A DNA stretch of 54,496 nucleotides. Origin: an uncultured Bacteroidota bacterium (GTDB lineage Bacteria > Bacteroidota > Bacteroidia > Chitinophagales > LD1). The stretch is from positions 1-54,496 of the forward strand of contig CALAYL010000020.1 of NCBI GenBank assembly GCA_937894725.1, given 5' to 3'. How positions within the stretch are numbered: position 1 is the stretch's first letter; each line of letters opens with the position of its first letter. The notes beneath the pieces were generated by a model, which had not been told where the DNA came from, did no database searches, and worked only from the letters and a program-made list of their open reading frames with translations. Shown in pieces: positions 28,693-36,688 of the stretch. Both the position numbers and the translations under genes were made by a program.

Positions 28693-30816
28693 TCATTTTA
28701 AAAGTCCAAGTTTTTCAATTTCAACACTCATTAATAGTCCGCCCGTATCTACTTGTGCTTTTTTGCCTGAAATTTTAACAACTTTCCCTTGCTGTTGAAA
28801 CTGCTTTATCAACACGCGACTCCCTACTTCGATATTGCCATCTATACACTCAAAATGCACTATCTTTGGCGACTGCTTCTCCATTTTTACATTGGAAGAT
28901 GGAGATGCAGATTTTGCAGGATGTAAAACTTTCAAAAGTGCTTGAGTTGATTTTACTAATCTTTCTTCTTCCTCCTGTGTAGCTTTTCGGTTTTCCCAAT
29001 CTTGCACTAGTTTCTGCAACTTTCGTTCAGCTTCCCGCTGAAACTTTGAAGGGCCGCTACTGGACTGAATTTGCTGCTTCGTTTTCTCAAGCTGTCGCTG
29101 CGCTTGGTTTTTAATTTCATGTATTTCTTTACGAAAGTTAGCTATATCAATGTCTTTCGTTTTGAGTAAACTATCTTTATTGGCCACCTCTTTTTCTAAA
29201 AACTCTATACTACTCAATAAGTGGTCATATCGAATATGGTCAATATCCACTAGGGTTTTTGCTCTATCTATCAATGCTTTTGGCAGACCGCTACGCTGCG
29301 CTATCGAAAAAGTGTGTGAACTACCTGGCTTACCTACTGATAGTCTATAAAGTGGCAATAAATTGACCTCGTCAAATGCCATCGCACCATTGATGACCCC
29401 TTTTACTTTATCTGCCATCACTTTTAGATTAAGATAATGTGTAGTCACTACACCATAGGCTTTCTCTTGCGCCAATTTTTCGAGTATCACCTCAGCAAAA
29501 GCACCTCCCAATGCGGGGTCTGTGCCACTACCCAGCTCGTCTATTAGAAAGAGTGTTTTGTTATTCGAAAAATCAACAAAATATTTCATGGACTTTAGAT
29601 GTGAGCTGTAAGTACTCAATTCGTATTCGATGCTTTGAGCATCGCCAATATCTAAAAATAGTTGTTTGAAAATTCCCATCTCCGATTGTTCATCTACTGG
29701 AATCAAAAATCCTGCTTGAAGCATGAGCTGGAGTAATGCCACCGTTTTTAAACAAATCGTTTTACCTCCAGCATTTGGCCCAGAAATAACGAGAATATGT
29801 TGCCCTTGATGCAAATGCAAATCTAGGGGTATGGTGTCTTTCTTTGCGGCTTTATTATGCATCAATAAAAGGGGATGAAAAGCCTTCCTTAATTTTATTT
29901 CAGTAGTGTTTTTAAACACCGGATATGAAGCCCCCAAATCCAACGCATACTTTGCTTTAGCCTGGATCATGTCGAGAGTAGAAAGCAATAAAAAATAATC
30001 TGCGATGAGTGGCTGGTATTCACTTAGAGCCCTTGTCAATTCTCGCAAAATTCGATATAGCTCTCGTTCTTCTTCTCGCTCCAGATTGAATATCGAATTG
30101 TTCAATTCGGTAGTTTCGCCAGGCTCTAAAAAAACGGTTTTGCCAGTATCTGACTCGTCATGAATAATACCTTGTATCTGACGTTTGCTCTCGGCCACTA
30201 TACCTAACACTCTCCTACCGTTTCGGATACTTTGGGTAATATCCGAAAGCAGTCCTAGCTTTTGGTATTTTAAAATCAACTTATTAAAAACACGATCTAA
30301 ATCTTGTCGTTTTTTACTTAGACTTTGTCGTATCAAAGCCAACTCTTTGGACGCAGTATCTTTAACCTCCTTATTTTCATCAATCACGCTATCGATGAGC
30401 TTTACCATATGCTTATCATAGTAGGTATGTGCTGCTAAAATCTTTAAATTTGGAATCAAATTTTCTTCATCATTATCAAAAAACTTAAATACCGATAAAG
30501 CAGAGAGACAAAGTTTACGAATAGCCACCAATTGGTCAGCACCAAGCACCGCATCTTGAATTTTAAGCAATTTAAGCTCGCGCTCAAGGTCTATAAGATA
30601 GTCGATCGGAAAATATGTTTGGGCAATCAACAAGTTTTTAAACTCATTCGTTTCTTCAAGCCACGATTTGATTTCATCAAAATCGGTCGAAACACGAACT
30701 TGCTCTATCAAACGCTTTCCTTGTGCACTTTTGGCATACGACTTTACTGCCTCAATTACTTTTTGAAATTCAAGTTTTTCGAGGGTAGTATCTGGATAAA
30801 AAAGGAGTTTTTGCAT
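28693..30816 (-). CDS. mutS2: MutS2-family ATPase lacking the Smr nuclease domain
   Basis: 707 residues. MutS2 proteins act on recombination intermediates or collided ribosomes depending on the species. The MutS-type ATPase is complete: Walker A SGPNAGGKT, then FLIDELGSGTDPALGGA (Walker B and signature region), VVTTHYLNLK, preceded by the helical clamp and core region and followed by a coiled coil (about residues 515-620). After a KOW-like segment (GSRVLIKQFQQQGKVV) the chain ends at GLLK. The C-terminal Smr nuclease domain with LDLRG and HGxGxG motifs found in most MutS2 is absent. Downstream of the aldo/keto reductase gene by 21 bases, probably one operon with pyrE. Confidence 0.9.
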   Translation of the reverse strand: MQKLLFYPDTTLEKLEFQKVIEAVKSYAKSAQGKRLIEQVRVSTDFDEIKSWLEETNEFKNLLIAQTYFPIDYLIDLERELKLLKIQDAVLGADQLVAIRKLCLSALSVFKFFDNDEENLIPNLKILAAHTYYDKHMVKLIDSVIDENKEVKDTASKELALIRQSLSKKRQDLDRVFNKLILKYQKLGLLSDITQSIRNGRRVLGIVAESKRQIQGIIHDESDTGKTVFLEPGETTELNNSIFNLEREEERELYRILRELTRALSEYQPLIADYFLLLSTLDMIQAKAKYALDLGASYPVFKNTTEIKLRKAFHPLLLMHNKAAKKDTIPLDLHLHQGQHILVISGPNAGGKTICLKTVALLQLMLQAGFLIPVDEQSEMGIFKQLFLDIGDAQSIEYELSTYSSHLKSMKYFVDFSNNKTLFLIDELGSGTDPALGGAFAEVILEKLAQEKAYGVVTTHYLNLKVMADKVKGVINGAMAFDEVNLLPLYRLSVGKPGSSHTFSIAQRSGLPKALIDRAKTLVDIDHIRYDHLLSSIEFLEKEVANKDSLLKTKDIDIANFRKEIHEIKNQAQRQLEKTKQQIQSSSGPSKFQREAERKLQKLVQDWENRKATQEEEERLVKSTQALLKVLHPAKSASPSSNVKMEKQSPKIVHFECIDGNIEVGSRVLIKQFQQQGKVVKISGKKAQVDTGGLLMSVEIEKLGLLK

Positions 30817-30837
30817 TAAAAAATTGCTGAGGGAGTA

Positions 30838-31821
30838 TTAGTAAGTAGGAATAACTGGTTTATTTTGCAATGCTTCGTCTATGGCTATCATCACCTCCGA
30901 ACTAAGTTTCTCAAGATGATCTAGACATTGCAAATTTTCCTGAAGTTGATTTTCTTTAGAAGCTCCCAAAATCACCGTGGAAACATTCGGGTTTTTCAAA
31001 CACCAGCATAGGGAAAGGTTGGTAAGCGAAACACCTAAGCCATCCGCAATCTTTTTGAGTGCCACAACTTTGTTTGCCTTTTCCTGATTTTCGAGTTCTC
31101 TTTCTTTGAGCCATGCCATACTTTCTAAGCCCATGCGAGTGTCTTTTTCTGGTGCAGTATTTATATATTTGCCAGTCAAGATACCTGATGCCAAAGGCGA
31201 CCAAATCGTAGTACCTAAACCAAAAGTTTTAAATACAGGCACATAATCTCGCTCCATTTTTTTTCGCTCAAACATGTTGTACTGTGGTTGCTCCATTACT
31301 GGAGCAATAAGCTTGTATCGCTCTGCCCAATATTGGGCTTCAGTGATTTGTTGGGCACTCCACTCCGATGTACCCCAATACATAATTTTGCCCTGTTGAA
31401 TTAGCGTATTCATAGCCCAAACTGTTTCGGAAATTGGCGTATGAATGTCAGGCCTGTGGCAGAAAAACAAATCAAGATAGTCCACCTGCAATCGTTTTAG
31501 TGCCGATTCACAAGCTTCCATGATATGCTTGCGCATAAGTCCCTTTTGATTGGGCTTTTGCCCCCCCCAATATACTTTTGATGATACCAAAAAGGTGCTT
31601 CTATCCCATTTTACTTTATTAAGAATATTGCCCATTACTATTTCAGATTTGCCACTAGCATACACTTCTGCATTATCAAAAAAATTGACTCCTGCCTCGT
31701 ACGCCATTATCATCAATCGCTCGGCTACATCATCGCTTATCTGACTACCAAACGTAACCCAAGAGCCAAGTGACAATGCGCTCACCTGTAATCCCGAATT
31801 ACCTAATCTTCTATATTCCAT
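30838..31821 (-). CDS. aldo/keto reductase of the Kv-beta/YghZ type
   Basis: 327 residues, a TIM-barrel NADPH-dependent oxidoreductase. The catalytic tetrad is visible: Asp and Tyr in FFDNAEVYASG, Lys in LVSSKVYW and His in LDLFFCHRPD. The C-terminal ILGASKENQLQENL segment is the NADPH-binding part. The start MEYRRLGNSGLQVSALSLGSW and the TIWSPLASGILTGKY segment are typical of the voltage-gated K+ channel beta-subunit group (AKR6), which includes bacterial YghZ. Physiological substrate unknown. Gene order pyrE, this gene, mutS2 with short gaps suggests co-transcription. An uninterrupted run of eight G in the coding strand lies at 31561-31568. Confidence 0.92.
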   Translation of the reverse strand: MEYRRLGNSGLQVSALSLGSWVTFGSQISDDVAERLMIMAYEAGVNFFDNAEVYASGKSEIVMGNILNKVKWDRSTFLVSSKVYWGGQKPNQKGLMRKHIMEACESALKRLQVDYLDLFFCHRPDIHTPISETVWAMNTLIQQGKIMYWGTSEWSAQQITEAQYWAERYKLIAPVMEQPQYNMFERKKMERDYVPVFKTFGLGTTIWSPLASGILTGKYINTAPEKDTRMGLESMAWLKERELENQEKANKVVALKKIADGLGVSLTNLSLCWCLKNPNVSTVILGASKENQLQENLQCLDHLEKLSSEVMIAIDEALQNKPVIPTY

Positions 31822-31863
31822 TTTATTCTATTTTCTTTTTAAACAATACTACCGCTAGATAGT

Positions 31864-32496
31864 TTACCCCCCTTGCTCTACCCGCCATTGTTGCAATGCA
31901 GCTATCTCTTCGGATTTTACATAATGATTATCTAGGGCTAGTTTTATCAAGACATCATAGTCGCTAAGGGTAAAGTATGTACACCTTTCTGTTTCAAAAG
32001 CCGCTACTGCTTTTTGAAAGCCATAACTAAATATAGCACCTAGTCCTACAACTTCTGCTCCTGCATCGCGAAGTGATTTCACTGCTTTGAGAGAGCTGCC
32101 GCCCGTAGAAATAAGATCTTCGATCACAAACACTTTTTGTCCTTTCTCAAGCTTGCCTTCTATCAAATTTTCAAGCCCATGTCCCTTGGGTTTGTCACGC
32201 ACATAAACAAATGGAAGATTCAATATATCAGCTACCAATACGCCATGCGGAATACCTGCTGTAGCTACGCCCGCTATAACCTGCGTTGTGGGGTATTCTT
32301 CATGTATCATATCGGCAAATGCAGACTTGATAAAATTGCGCACTTTAGGATGTGAGAGTGTTTTACGATTGTCACAATAGATCGGGCTTTTGATCCCACT
32401 TGCCCAAGTGAATGGTTCATGTGTATTTAGCACTACCGCTTTTATTTCTAGCAAAAATTCGGCCACATCTCTAGCCACTACATTGTTTAGCACCAT
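31864..32496 (-). CDS. pyrE: orotate phosphoribosyltransferase
   Basis: 210 residues; converts orotate and PRPP to orotidine 5'-phosphate in de novo pyrimidine synthesis. The PRPP-binding motif VFVIEDLISTGGSS is intact, as are FTWASGIKSPIYCDNR near the N-terminus and RDKPKGHGLENLIEG, which contains the flexible-loop lysine and histidine. The ATG at 32496 faces the divergently transcribed Nudix gene across 56 bases. pyrC, another gene of the same pathway, lies 2.7 kb away on the same strand but as a separate unit. Confidence 0.95.
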   Translation of the reverse strand: MVLNNVVARDVAEFLLEIKAVVLNTHEPFTWASGIKSPIYCDNRKTLSHPKVRNFIKSAFADMIHEEYPTTQVIAGVATAGIPHGVLVADILNLPFVYVRDKPKGHGLENLIEGKLEKGQKVFVIEDLISTGGSSLKAVKSLRDAGAEVVGLGAIFSYGFQKAVAAFETERCTYFTLSDYDVLIKLALDNHYVKSEEIAALQQWRVEQGG

Positions 32497-32552
32497 ATAG
32501 GCTTATTTTGTTTTATTTGTACAATTCTACATAAAAAAATACGAAGCGGGGA

Positions 32553-33182
32553 ATGAAGACATTTATCTATTTCGCAAACCACTATCTTTTAATAACAGAT
32601 AATAAAATTAATTTTAAAGCCGATAAATTTGGTTTTATTTTGACAGAACCAGAAAAAGTAGTGGAGTTTACGGAACATCCACGTCCACTTTTTAGCAACT
32701 TTGAAGGGAACATTGGCCTTTATGCAGAAGATGTGGAAGCGTGCTTGGAAACTATCATACGAAATACAGAAACGATCGTAGCTGCGGGTGGCATAGTTGA
32801 AAATGACCAGGGCGAAGTCTTAACTATTTTTAGAAAAGGCTTCTGGGATATGCCCAAAGGCAAGGTAGAGGAGGGCGAAAAAATTATAACAGCTGCGGAA
32901 CGTGAGGTAGAAGAAGAAACGGGTATAAAAATAAGCTCGGTGGGAGAATCGCCACGCATTACTTACCACAGCTACTCCATAAAGCGCAAAGATTGCTTAA
33001 AAGAAACATTTTGGTATAAAATGAAGGCCAGCGCAAATCAAAAACTCATTCCTCAAACAGAAGAAGATATCACCGAGATTAAGTGGATGAAAAAGAGTGA
33101 ATATGTAAAGAAAAAAGAGTTTTTTTATCCTCTGATTGCTGCGCTATTAGACGATTATTTTGAAGTTGAAAAATTTAGTTAA
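32553..33182 (+). CDS. Nudix hydrolase with N-terminal extension
   Basis: 209 residues. The Nudix box is canonical: G103, E109, R117, E118, E121, E122, G124 in GKVEEGEKIITAAEREVEEE followed by TGI. These enzymes hydrolyse nucleoside diphosphates linked to another group; the substrate is not predictable. Residues 1-70 precede the Nudix fold and form a separate small domain with a pattern I do not recognise. The gene is divergent from pyrE and 56 bases separate the two starts, so they may share control. Confidence 0.9.
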   Translation: MKTFIYFANHYLLITDNKINFKADKFGFILTEPEKVVEFTEHPRPLFSNFEGNIGLYAEDVEACLETIIRNTETIVAAGGIVENDQGEVLTIFRKGFWDMPKGKVEEGEKIITAAEREVEEETGIKISSVGESPRITYHSYSIKRKDCLKETFWYKMKASANQKLIPQTEEDITEIKWMKKSEYVKKKEFFYPLIAALLDDYFEVEKFS

Positions 33183-33198
33183 TCAACTTCTCGATCTG

Positions 33199-33206
33199 TA
33201 AATTTG
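33199..33206 (+). promoter_or_regulatory. -7 promoter element of pdxJ
   Basis: TAAATTTG is an exact TAnnTTTG match, 32 bases before the pdxJ ATG. A TTTA about 20 bases upstream could be a weak -33 element. Confidence 0.5.
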
Positions 33207-33238
33207 AACAAGATGACTTGTAGCTAAAAACTAAACCC

Positions 33239-33967
33239 ATGACTAGATTATCTGTAAACATCAACAAAATAGCCCTTCTTCGCAATTCACGCGGAGCGAA
33301 TATCCCCGATGTAGTAGGTTTTGCACTCGACTGTGAGCGATATGGCGCGGAAGGAATCACGGTGCATCCTAGACCAGACGAGCGTCATATCAGACGAACG
33401 GATGTATATGCTTTAAAAGAGGTGGTAACCACAGAGTTTAATATTGAAGGATATCCATCAGATGACTTTTTGAAAATGGTATTGGAAATAAAACCTGCAC
33501 AGTGCACACTTGTACCCGATAGTCCAGATCAACTCACATCAGACCATGGATGGGACACTATCAGCGAACTAGAACGACTAAAAAAAATAGTGAGCACTTT
33601 ACAGGATAAAGGCATCAGGACATCACTTTTTATTGACCCTACAGAATCGCTTTTAGCTGGGGCAAAAAAAACAGGCGCAGAGCGTATTGAATTTTATACA
33701 GGGCCGTATGCACATGAGTTTTTTAAAGATAAAAATAACGCTATAGAATCTTTTAAGCAGGCTGCTCTGATCTGTAATGCACTTGACTTAGGTATCAATG
33801 CTGGACATGATTTGAATCTACAAAACTTGCATTTTTTCGCTACCCAGATACCGCAACTACTTGAAGTCTCTATCGGTCATGCGCTCGTAAATGATTGCTT
33901 GTACTTAGGATTAGAAAATGTGATTCAGCTTTACAAAAGAGCCTTGAATGTGGGAGAAGACGTATAG
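33239..33967 (+). CDS. pdxJ: pyridoxine 5'-phosphate synthase
   Basis: 242 residues; condenses 1-deoxyxylulose 5-phosphate with 3-amino-2-oxopropyl phosphate to make pyridoxine 5'-phosphate. Family stretches are plain: MTRLSVNINKIALLRNSRG, GAEGITVHPRPDERHIR with the active-site His and Arg, QCTLVPDSPDQLTSDHGW with the catalytic glutamate position replaced in context by the usual polar loop, and LGINAGHDLNLQNL. Length matches the family (about 240). The next small gene starts 20 bases before its stop, in a different frame. Confidence 0.95.
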   Translation: MTRLSVNINKIALLRNSRGANIPDVVGFALDCERYGAEGITVHPRPDERHIRRTDVYALKEVVTTEFNIEGYPSDDFLKMVLEIKPAQCTLVPDSPDQLTSDHGWDTISELERLKKIVSTLQDKGIRTSLFIDPTESLLAGAKKTGAERIEFYTGPYAHEFFKDKNNAIESFKQAALICNALDLGINAGHDLNLQNLHFFATQIPQLLEVSIGHALVNDCLYLGLENVIQLYKRALNVGEDV

Positions 33968-34220
33968 CCAACAAAATATTACAACTAATGCTATCAGGAA
34001 GTTTGCCGAACAAAGAAACCTGCAATGCTCACTTGCCTCTACCTTAAAAACAAAAGATGAAAACCAACACTTTCATTTTAAAATGAAGAAAGAAAAAGGT
34101 GTTTTAGAAGTAACTTTATTTGCAGACGAAATTCAACTGCATGTACATGAAAACCGAAGAGGAAATTGGGTAGAAAATGAAATAACTGCATGGGAAAATT
34201 GGATTCAAACTATTGGGTAA
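33948..34220 (+). CDS. small protein of unknown function overlapping pdxJ
   Basis: 90 residues, rich in Lys, Glu, Asn and Trp, no signal peptide or membrane segment. The ATG at 33948 lies inside the end of pdxJ, a 20-base overlap in another frame that suggests translational coupling. The C-terminal half (EVTLFADEIQLHVHENRRGN) looks like a small beta sheet with a final Trp-containing helix. The reading frame ends seven bases before the convergent neighbour's stop, filling the gap neatly, which supports a real gene. I do not recognise a family. Confidence 0.65.
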   Translation: MWEKTYSQQNITTNAIRKFAEQRNLQCSLASTLKTKDENQHFHFKMKKEKGVLEVTLFADEIQLHVHENRRGNWVENEITAWENWIQTIG

Positions 34221-34227
34221 AAGGATA

Positions 34228-34800
34228 TCATTCCAATTTTAATTGCATCCACTCTTCGGCAGCTTTGTGCAAATAAACAGGTTTTATTTTTCGCCAAAAA
34301 ACATCATCCAACGCATCATCCATTTCTATAAAATGATGTAGCCGAAATTGACGCATTTCAAATTTGACATGAGGTAAGAAATTGATAGCCAAAATCCATC
34401 CATTTTCCTCATTCACTTCCTCCTGCCATTGCTCATAATAAGCATCATCTGAGCCATGAAAATTCATTACCTGCTCTCCTATCAACACAAACTTGAAGAT
34501 ACCCGCATCCATCATCGGATTTAAAAGCTCTTCTTTCAATATCATAATGTCATTGTGCAGCGTATCGTTCCACTCCCCTATAAACTCAATAGCGGCAATA
34601 CCTTTATCATAATTAGCATACAGCACCTTACAATAGAGTGTACTCGACCCAAAATCATCCCACTGCGGGTGGATATAATAATTATAGACCTTTTGCGAAT
34701 AATGAAACTCACTATACTTTCGCCTAAAAAAAGGCGAATTTCTATCATCAGAAGCTATATAATAATCTCGCCATTCGTAAAATGGCTCTATTTCGTGCAT
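34228..34800 (-). CDS. conserved-looking cytoplasmic protein of unknown function
   Basis: 190 residues, rich in Trp, Tyr, Phe and acidic residues, no signal peptide or TM segment. Alternating strands (STLYCKVLYANYDKGIAAIEFIGEW, FKFVLIGEQVMNFHG, NGWILAINFLPHVKFEMRQF) suggest an alpha/beta fold; I do not recognise a named family. It stands alone between a small plus-strand gene that converges on its 3' end with seven bases between stops and a divergent small lipoprotein gene 39 bases from its start. A TATTTTAG box (one mismatch to TAnnTTTG) precedes the ATG on the minus strand. Confidence 0.75.
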   Translation of the reverse strand: MHEIEPFYEWRDYYIASDDRNSPFFRRKYSEFHYSQKVYNYYIHPQWDDFGSSTLYCKVLYANYDKGIAAIEFIGEWNDTLHNDIMILKEELLNPMMDAGIFKFVLIGEQVMNFHGSDDAYYEQWQEEVNEENGWILAINFLPHVKFEMRQFRLHHFIEMDDALDDVFWRKIKPVYLHKAAEEWMQLKLE

Positions 34801-34839
34801 ATTTTATTTATCTTTCACTAAAATAAATTCTTATTCGAA

Positions 34840-35139
34840 ATGAAAAAACTTTTTGGCTTTGTATTTCTTTTAATCATAGGAGTGAGTGCTTGTAAACGCT
34901 GTGCTATATGCTCTAATAGCTGTAAACAATGTACGGATGCTCATTTTAGTATAAAAATTTGTTCCGATAAATTGACTTACAAATATTATAACGAATATAT
35001 TGATTCTCTCACAGACCCATCACTCGGATGGACCTGCACCAATATCGCAGCCGATTCTACTTATCGCCTTTGCAAAGCCAGCCAATTCAAATCAGAAAAA
35101 TTAATGGCAGAAGAAAGAGGGTTTAGTTGTAAGGAATAA
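34840..35139 (+). CDS. small cysteine-rich lipoprotein
   Basis: 99 residues. A short hydrophobic leader ends in GVSAC, a lipobox with acylated Cys18. The mature N-terminus is packed with cysteines at 21, 24, 28 and 31 (CKRCAICSNSCKQC), with further cysteines at 41, 66, 78 and 97, nine in all. The rest is polar. Such spacing would suit disulfides or a bound metal in the periplasm, but I know of no matching family and function is unknown. Transcribed alone; a TATCTTTC box (one mismatch to the -7 consensus) lies about 24 bases upstream. Confidence 0.75.
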   Translation: MKKLFGFVFLLIIGVSACKRCAICSNSCKQCTDAHFSIKICSDKLTYKYYNEYIDSLTDPSLGWTCTNIAADSTYRLCKASQFKSEKLMAEERGFSCKE

Positions 35140-35152
35140 AACAATTGAGAAT

Positions 35153-35242
35153 TTTTGGATTTAAAATTTAGGATTAGGGGATTTAGGATTTGATAAGCAA
35201 TATATCGATTAGTCGAAAATCGAACAGTCGAATAAATGAATA
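35153..35242. repeat. degenerate heptameric tandem repeats, intergenic
   Basis: Between the cysteine-rich lipoprotein gene and pyrC. First block: TTTTGGA, TTTAAAA, TTTAGGA, TTAGGGGA, TTTAGGA (35153-35188), a seven-base period. Second block: ATCGATTAGTCGA (35204-35216) and ATCGAACAGTCGA (35219-35231), two 13-mers with two mismatches. No gene or hairpin explains them. A related block sits at 50894-50942. Confidence 0.6.
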
Positions 35243-35250
35243 ATCGCTTC

Positions 35251-36597
35251 CTATCGCTCAAACAAAATACGCTTACCCATTTGCTGTTCATGGAGTACTC
35301 CATTATCAAAAGCTAAATGACCGCTCACAAATGTTTTTTCGATTCGGCTTCTAAATGTATGTCCCAACAAAGGCGACCATCCGCATTTGTATAAAATGTT
35401 TTCAGTTGTTACTTTATACTCCTTTTGCAAATCCACTAAAACCGCATCTGCAAAATAGCCTTCACGCAAATAGCCTCTTTCTTTTATCTGAAAACAGATG
35501 GCTGGAGCATGCGCCATTTTCTCTGCTATTTTCTCTAAACTGATTTTTTTATCCTGATAAAAATCCAATAACATGAGCAATGGATGCTGTACCAAAGGCA
35601 GACCAGCAGGGGCTTCTAGGTAGGGCTTGTTTTTTTCATCTACCGTATGAGGAGCGTGATCGGTGGCTATAATATCGAAATGATCATCCAATAAAGCTTG
35701 CAATAATTGAGGGCGATGTTTTTTATCTTTTATGGCTGGGTTGCATTTGATTTTATTGCCCTGTGTGGCATAATCATCTGCATCAAACCAAAGATGATGT
35801 ACACAGACTTCGGCTGTTATTTTCTTTTGAGCGAGGGGTGTTTTATTGTCAAAAAGTGCTATCTCATCGGCTGTGCTGATGTGCAAAATATGTAAACGTG
35901 TACCACATTTCTCTGCCATTTTTTTCGCTTGCGAAGAAGACAAATAACAAGCATTTTCATCACGAATAAGCGGATGAAAAGAGGCATCCTTTTTATCGCC
36001 ATACTGTTCTTTATATCTTTCTAAATTGGCTCTGACAGTTGCTTCATCTTCGCAGTGAGTAGCTATTAGCATTTCCGAATTGCAAAATATTTTCTCCAGT
36101 ACTTCGGTATTATCTACAAGCATATTGCCAGTGCTACTCCCCATAAAAATCTTCAGTCCACATACCTCCGATTTTCGCTCTCTAGAAACCCGCAAAGCTT
36201 CATCAGCATTATCATTCGATACACCCATAAAAAAGGAATAATTGGCTAGAGAAGCATCTTTGGCGATAGCAAATTTTTCTTCTAAAAGCGCCTCTGTCAA
36301 TGTAGCCGGATTGGTATTAGGCATCTCCATAAAGGTAGTAACACCACCCGCCACAGCTGCTCTCGATTCGGTAAAAATGTTTGCCTTATGCGTCAAGCCT
36401 GGTTCTCGAAAATGCACTTGGTCATCTATGACTCCAGGTAGAAAGTACTTTCCTTCTGCATTGACTTCAGACACTTTAAAAGATACATCAAAATTGGCAT
36501 CTATGCGCTCTATTCGCTCACCACGAATCAGCACATTGGCTACCGTTATTTTTCCTTCATTTACTACTTGTGCGTCTTTGATAAGATAATCTGCCAT
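35251..36597 (-). CDS. pyrC: dihydroorotase
   Basis: 448 residues of the class I, amidohydrolase-fold dihydroorotase group; closes carbamoyl aspartate to dihydroorotate. FREPGLTHKANIFTES, METP-like EMPNTNP, the candidate carboxylated lysine in CGLKIFMGSS (Lys149), metal-binding histidines in THCEDEA and LHISTADE, and the catalytic aspartate in IATDHAPHT are visible. The first metal motif, usually His-x-His, reads DDQVHFREPG, with Gln60 in place of the first His. I believe this substitution recurs in Bacteroidota dihydroorotases, so activity is still likely. A perfect -7 box precedes the ATG. Confidence 0.93.
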   Translation of the reverse strand: MADYLIKDAQVVNEGKITVANVLIRGERIERIDANFDVSFKVSEVNAEGKYFLPGVIDDQVHFREPGLTHKANIFTESRAAVAGGVTTFMEMPNTNPATLTEALLEEKFAIAKDASLANYSFFMGVSNDNADEALRVSRERKSEVCGLKIFMGSSTGNMLVDNTEVLEKIFCNSEMLIATHCEDEATVRANLERYKEQYGDKKDASFHPLIRDENACYLSSSQAKKMAEKCGTRLHILHISTADEIALFDNKTPLAQKKITAEVCVHHLWFDADDYATQGNKIKCNPAIKDKKHRPQLLQALLDDHFDIIATDHAPHTVDEKNKPYLEAPAGLPLVQHPLLMLLDFYQDKKISLEKIAEKMAHAPAICFQIKERGYLREGYFADAVLVDLQKEYKVTTENILYKCGWSPLLGHTFRSRIEKTFVSGHLAFDNGVLHEQQMGKRILFER

Positions 36598-36611
36598 GTG
36601 TGTGTTTTGTT

Positions 36612-36619
36612 CAAATATA
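36612..36619 (-). promoter_or_regulatory. -7 promoter element of pyrC
   Basis: On the minus strand TATATTTG matches TAnnTTTG exactly, 14 bases before the pyrC ATG. No convincing -33 element. Confidence 0.5.
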
Positions 36620-36688
36620 AAGGGGGATGTTTATAATTCCGCATTGAAAGCTCAATTTTTACTTTAGTTTTATTCTAAAAGAAAAAAT

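Noticed and set aside
28619..28696. 26-residue N-terminal extension of the large metalloprotease
   Set aside because: It would bury the signal peptide, overlaps the mutS2 stop, and contains the predicted promoter.
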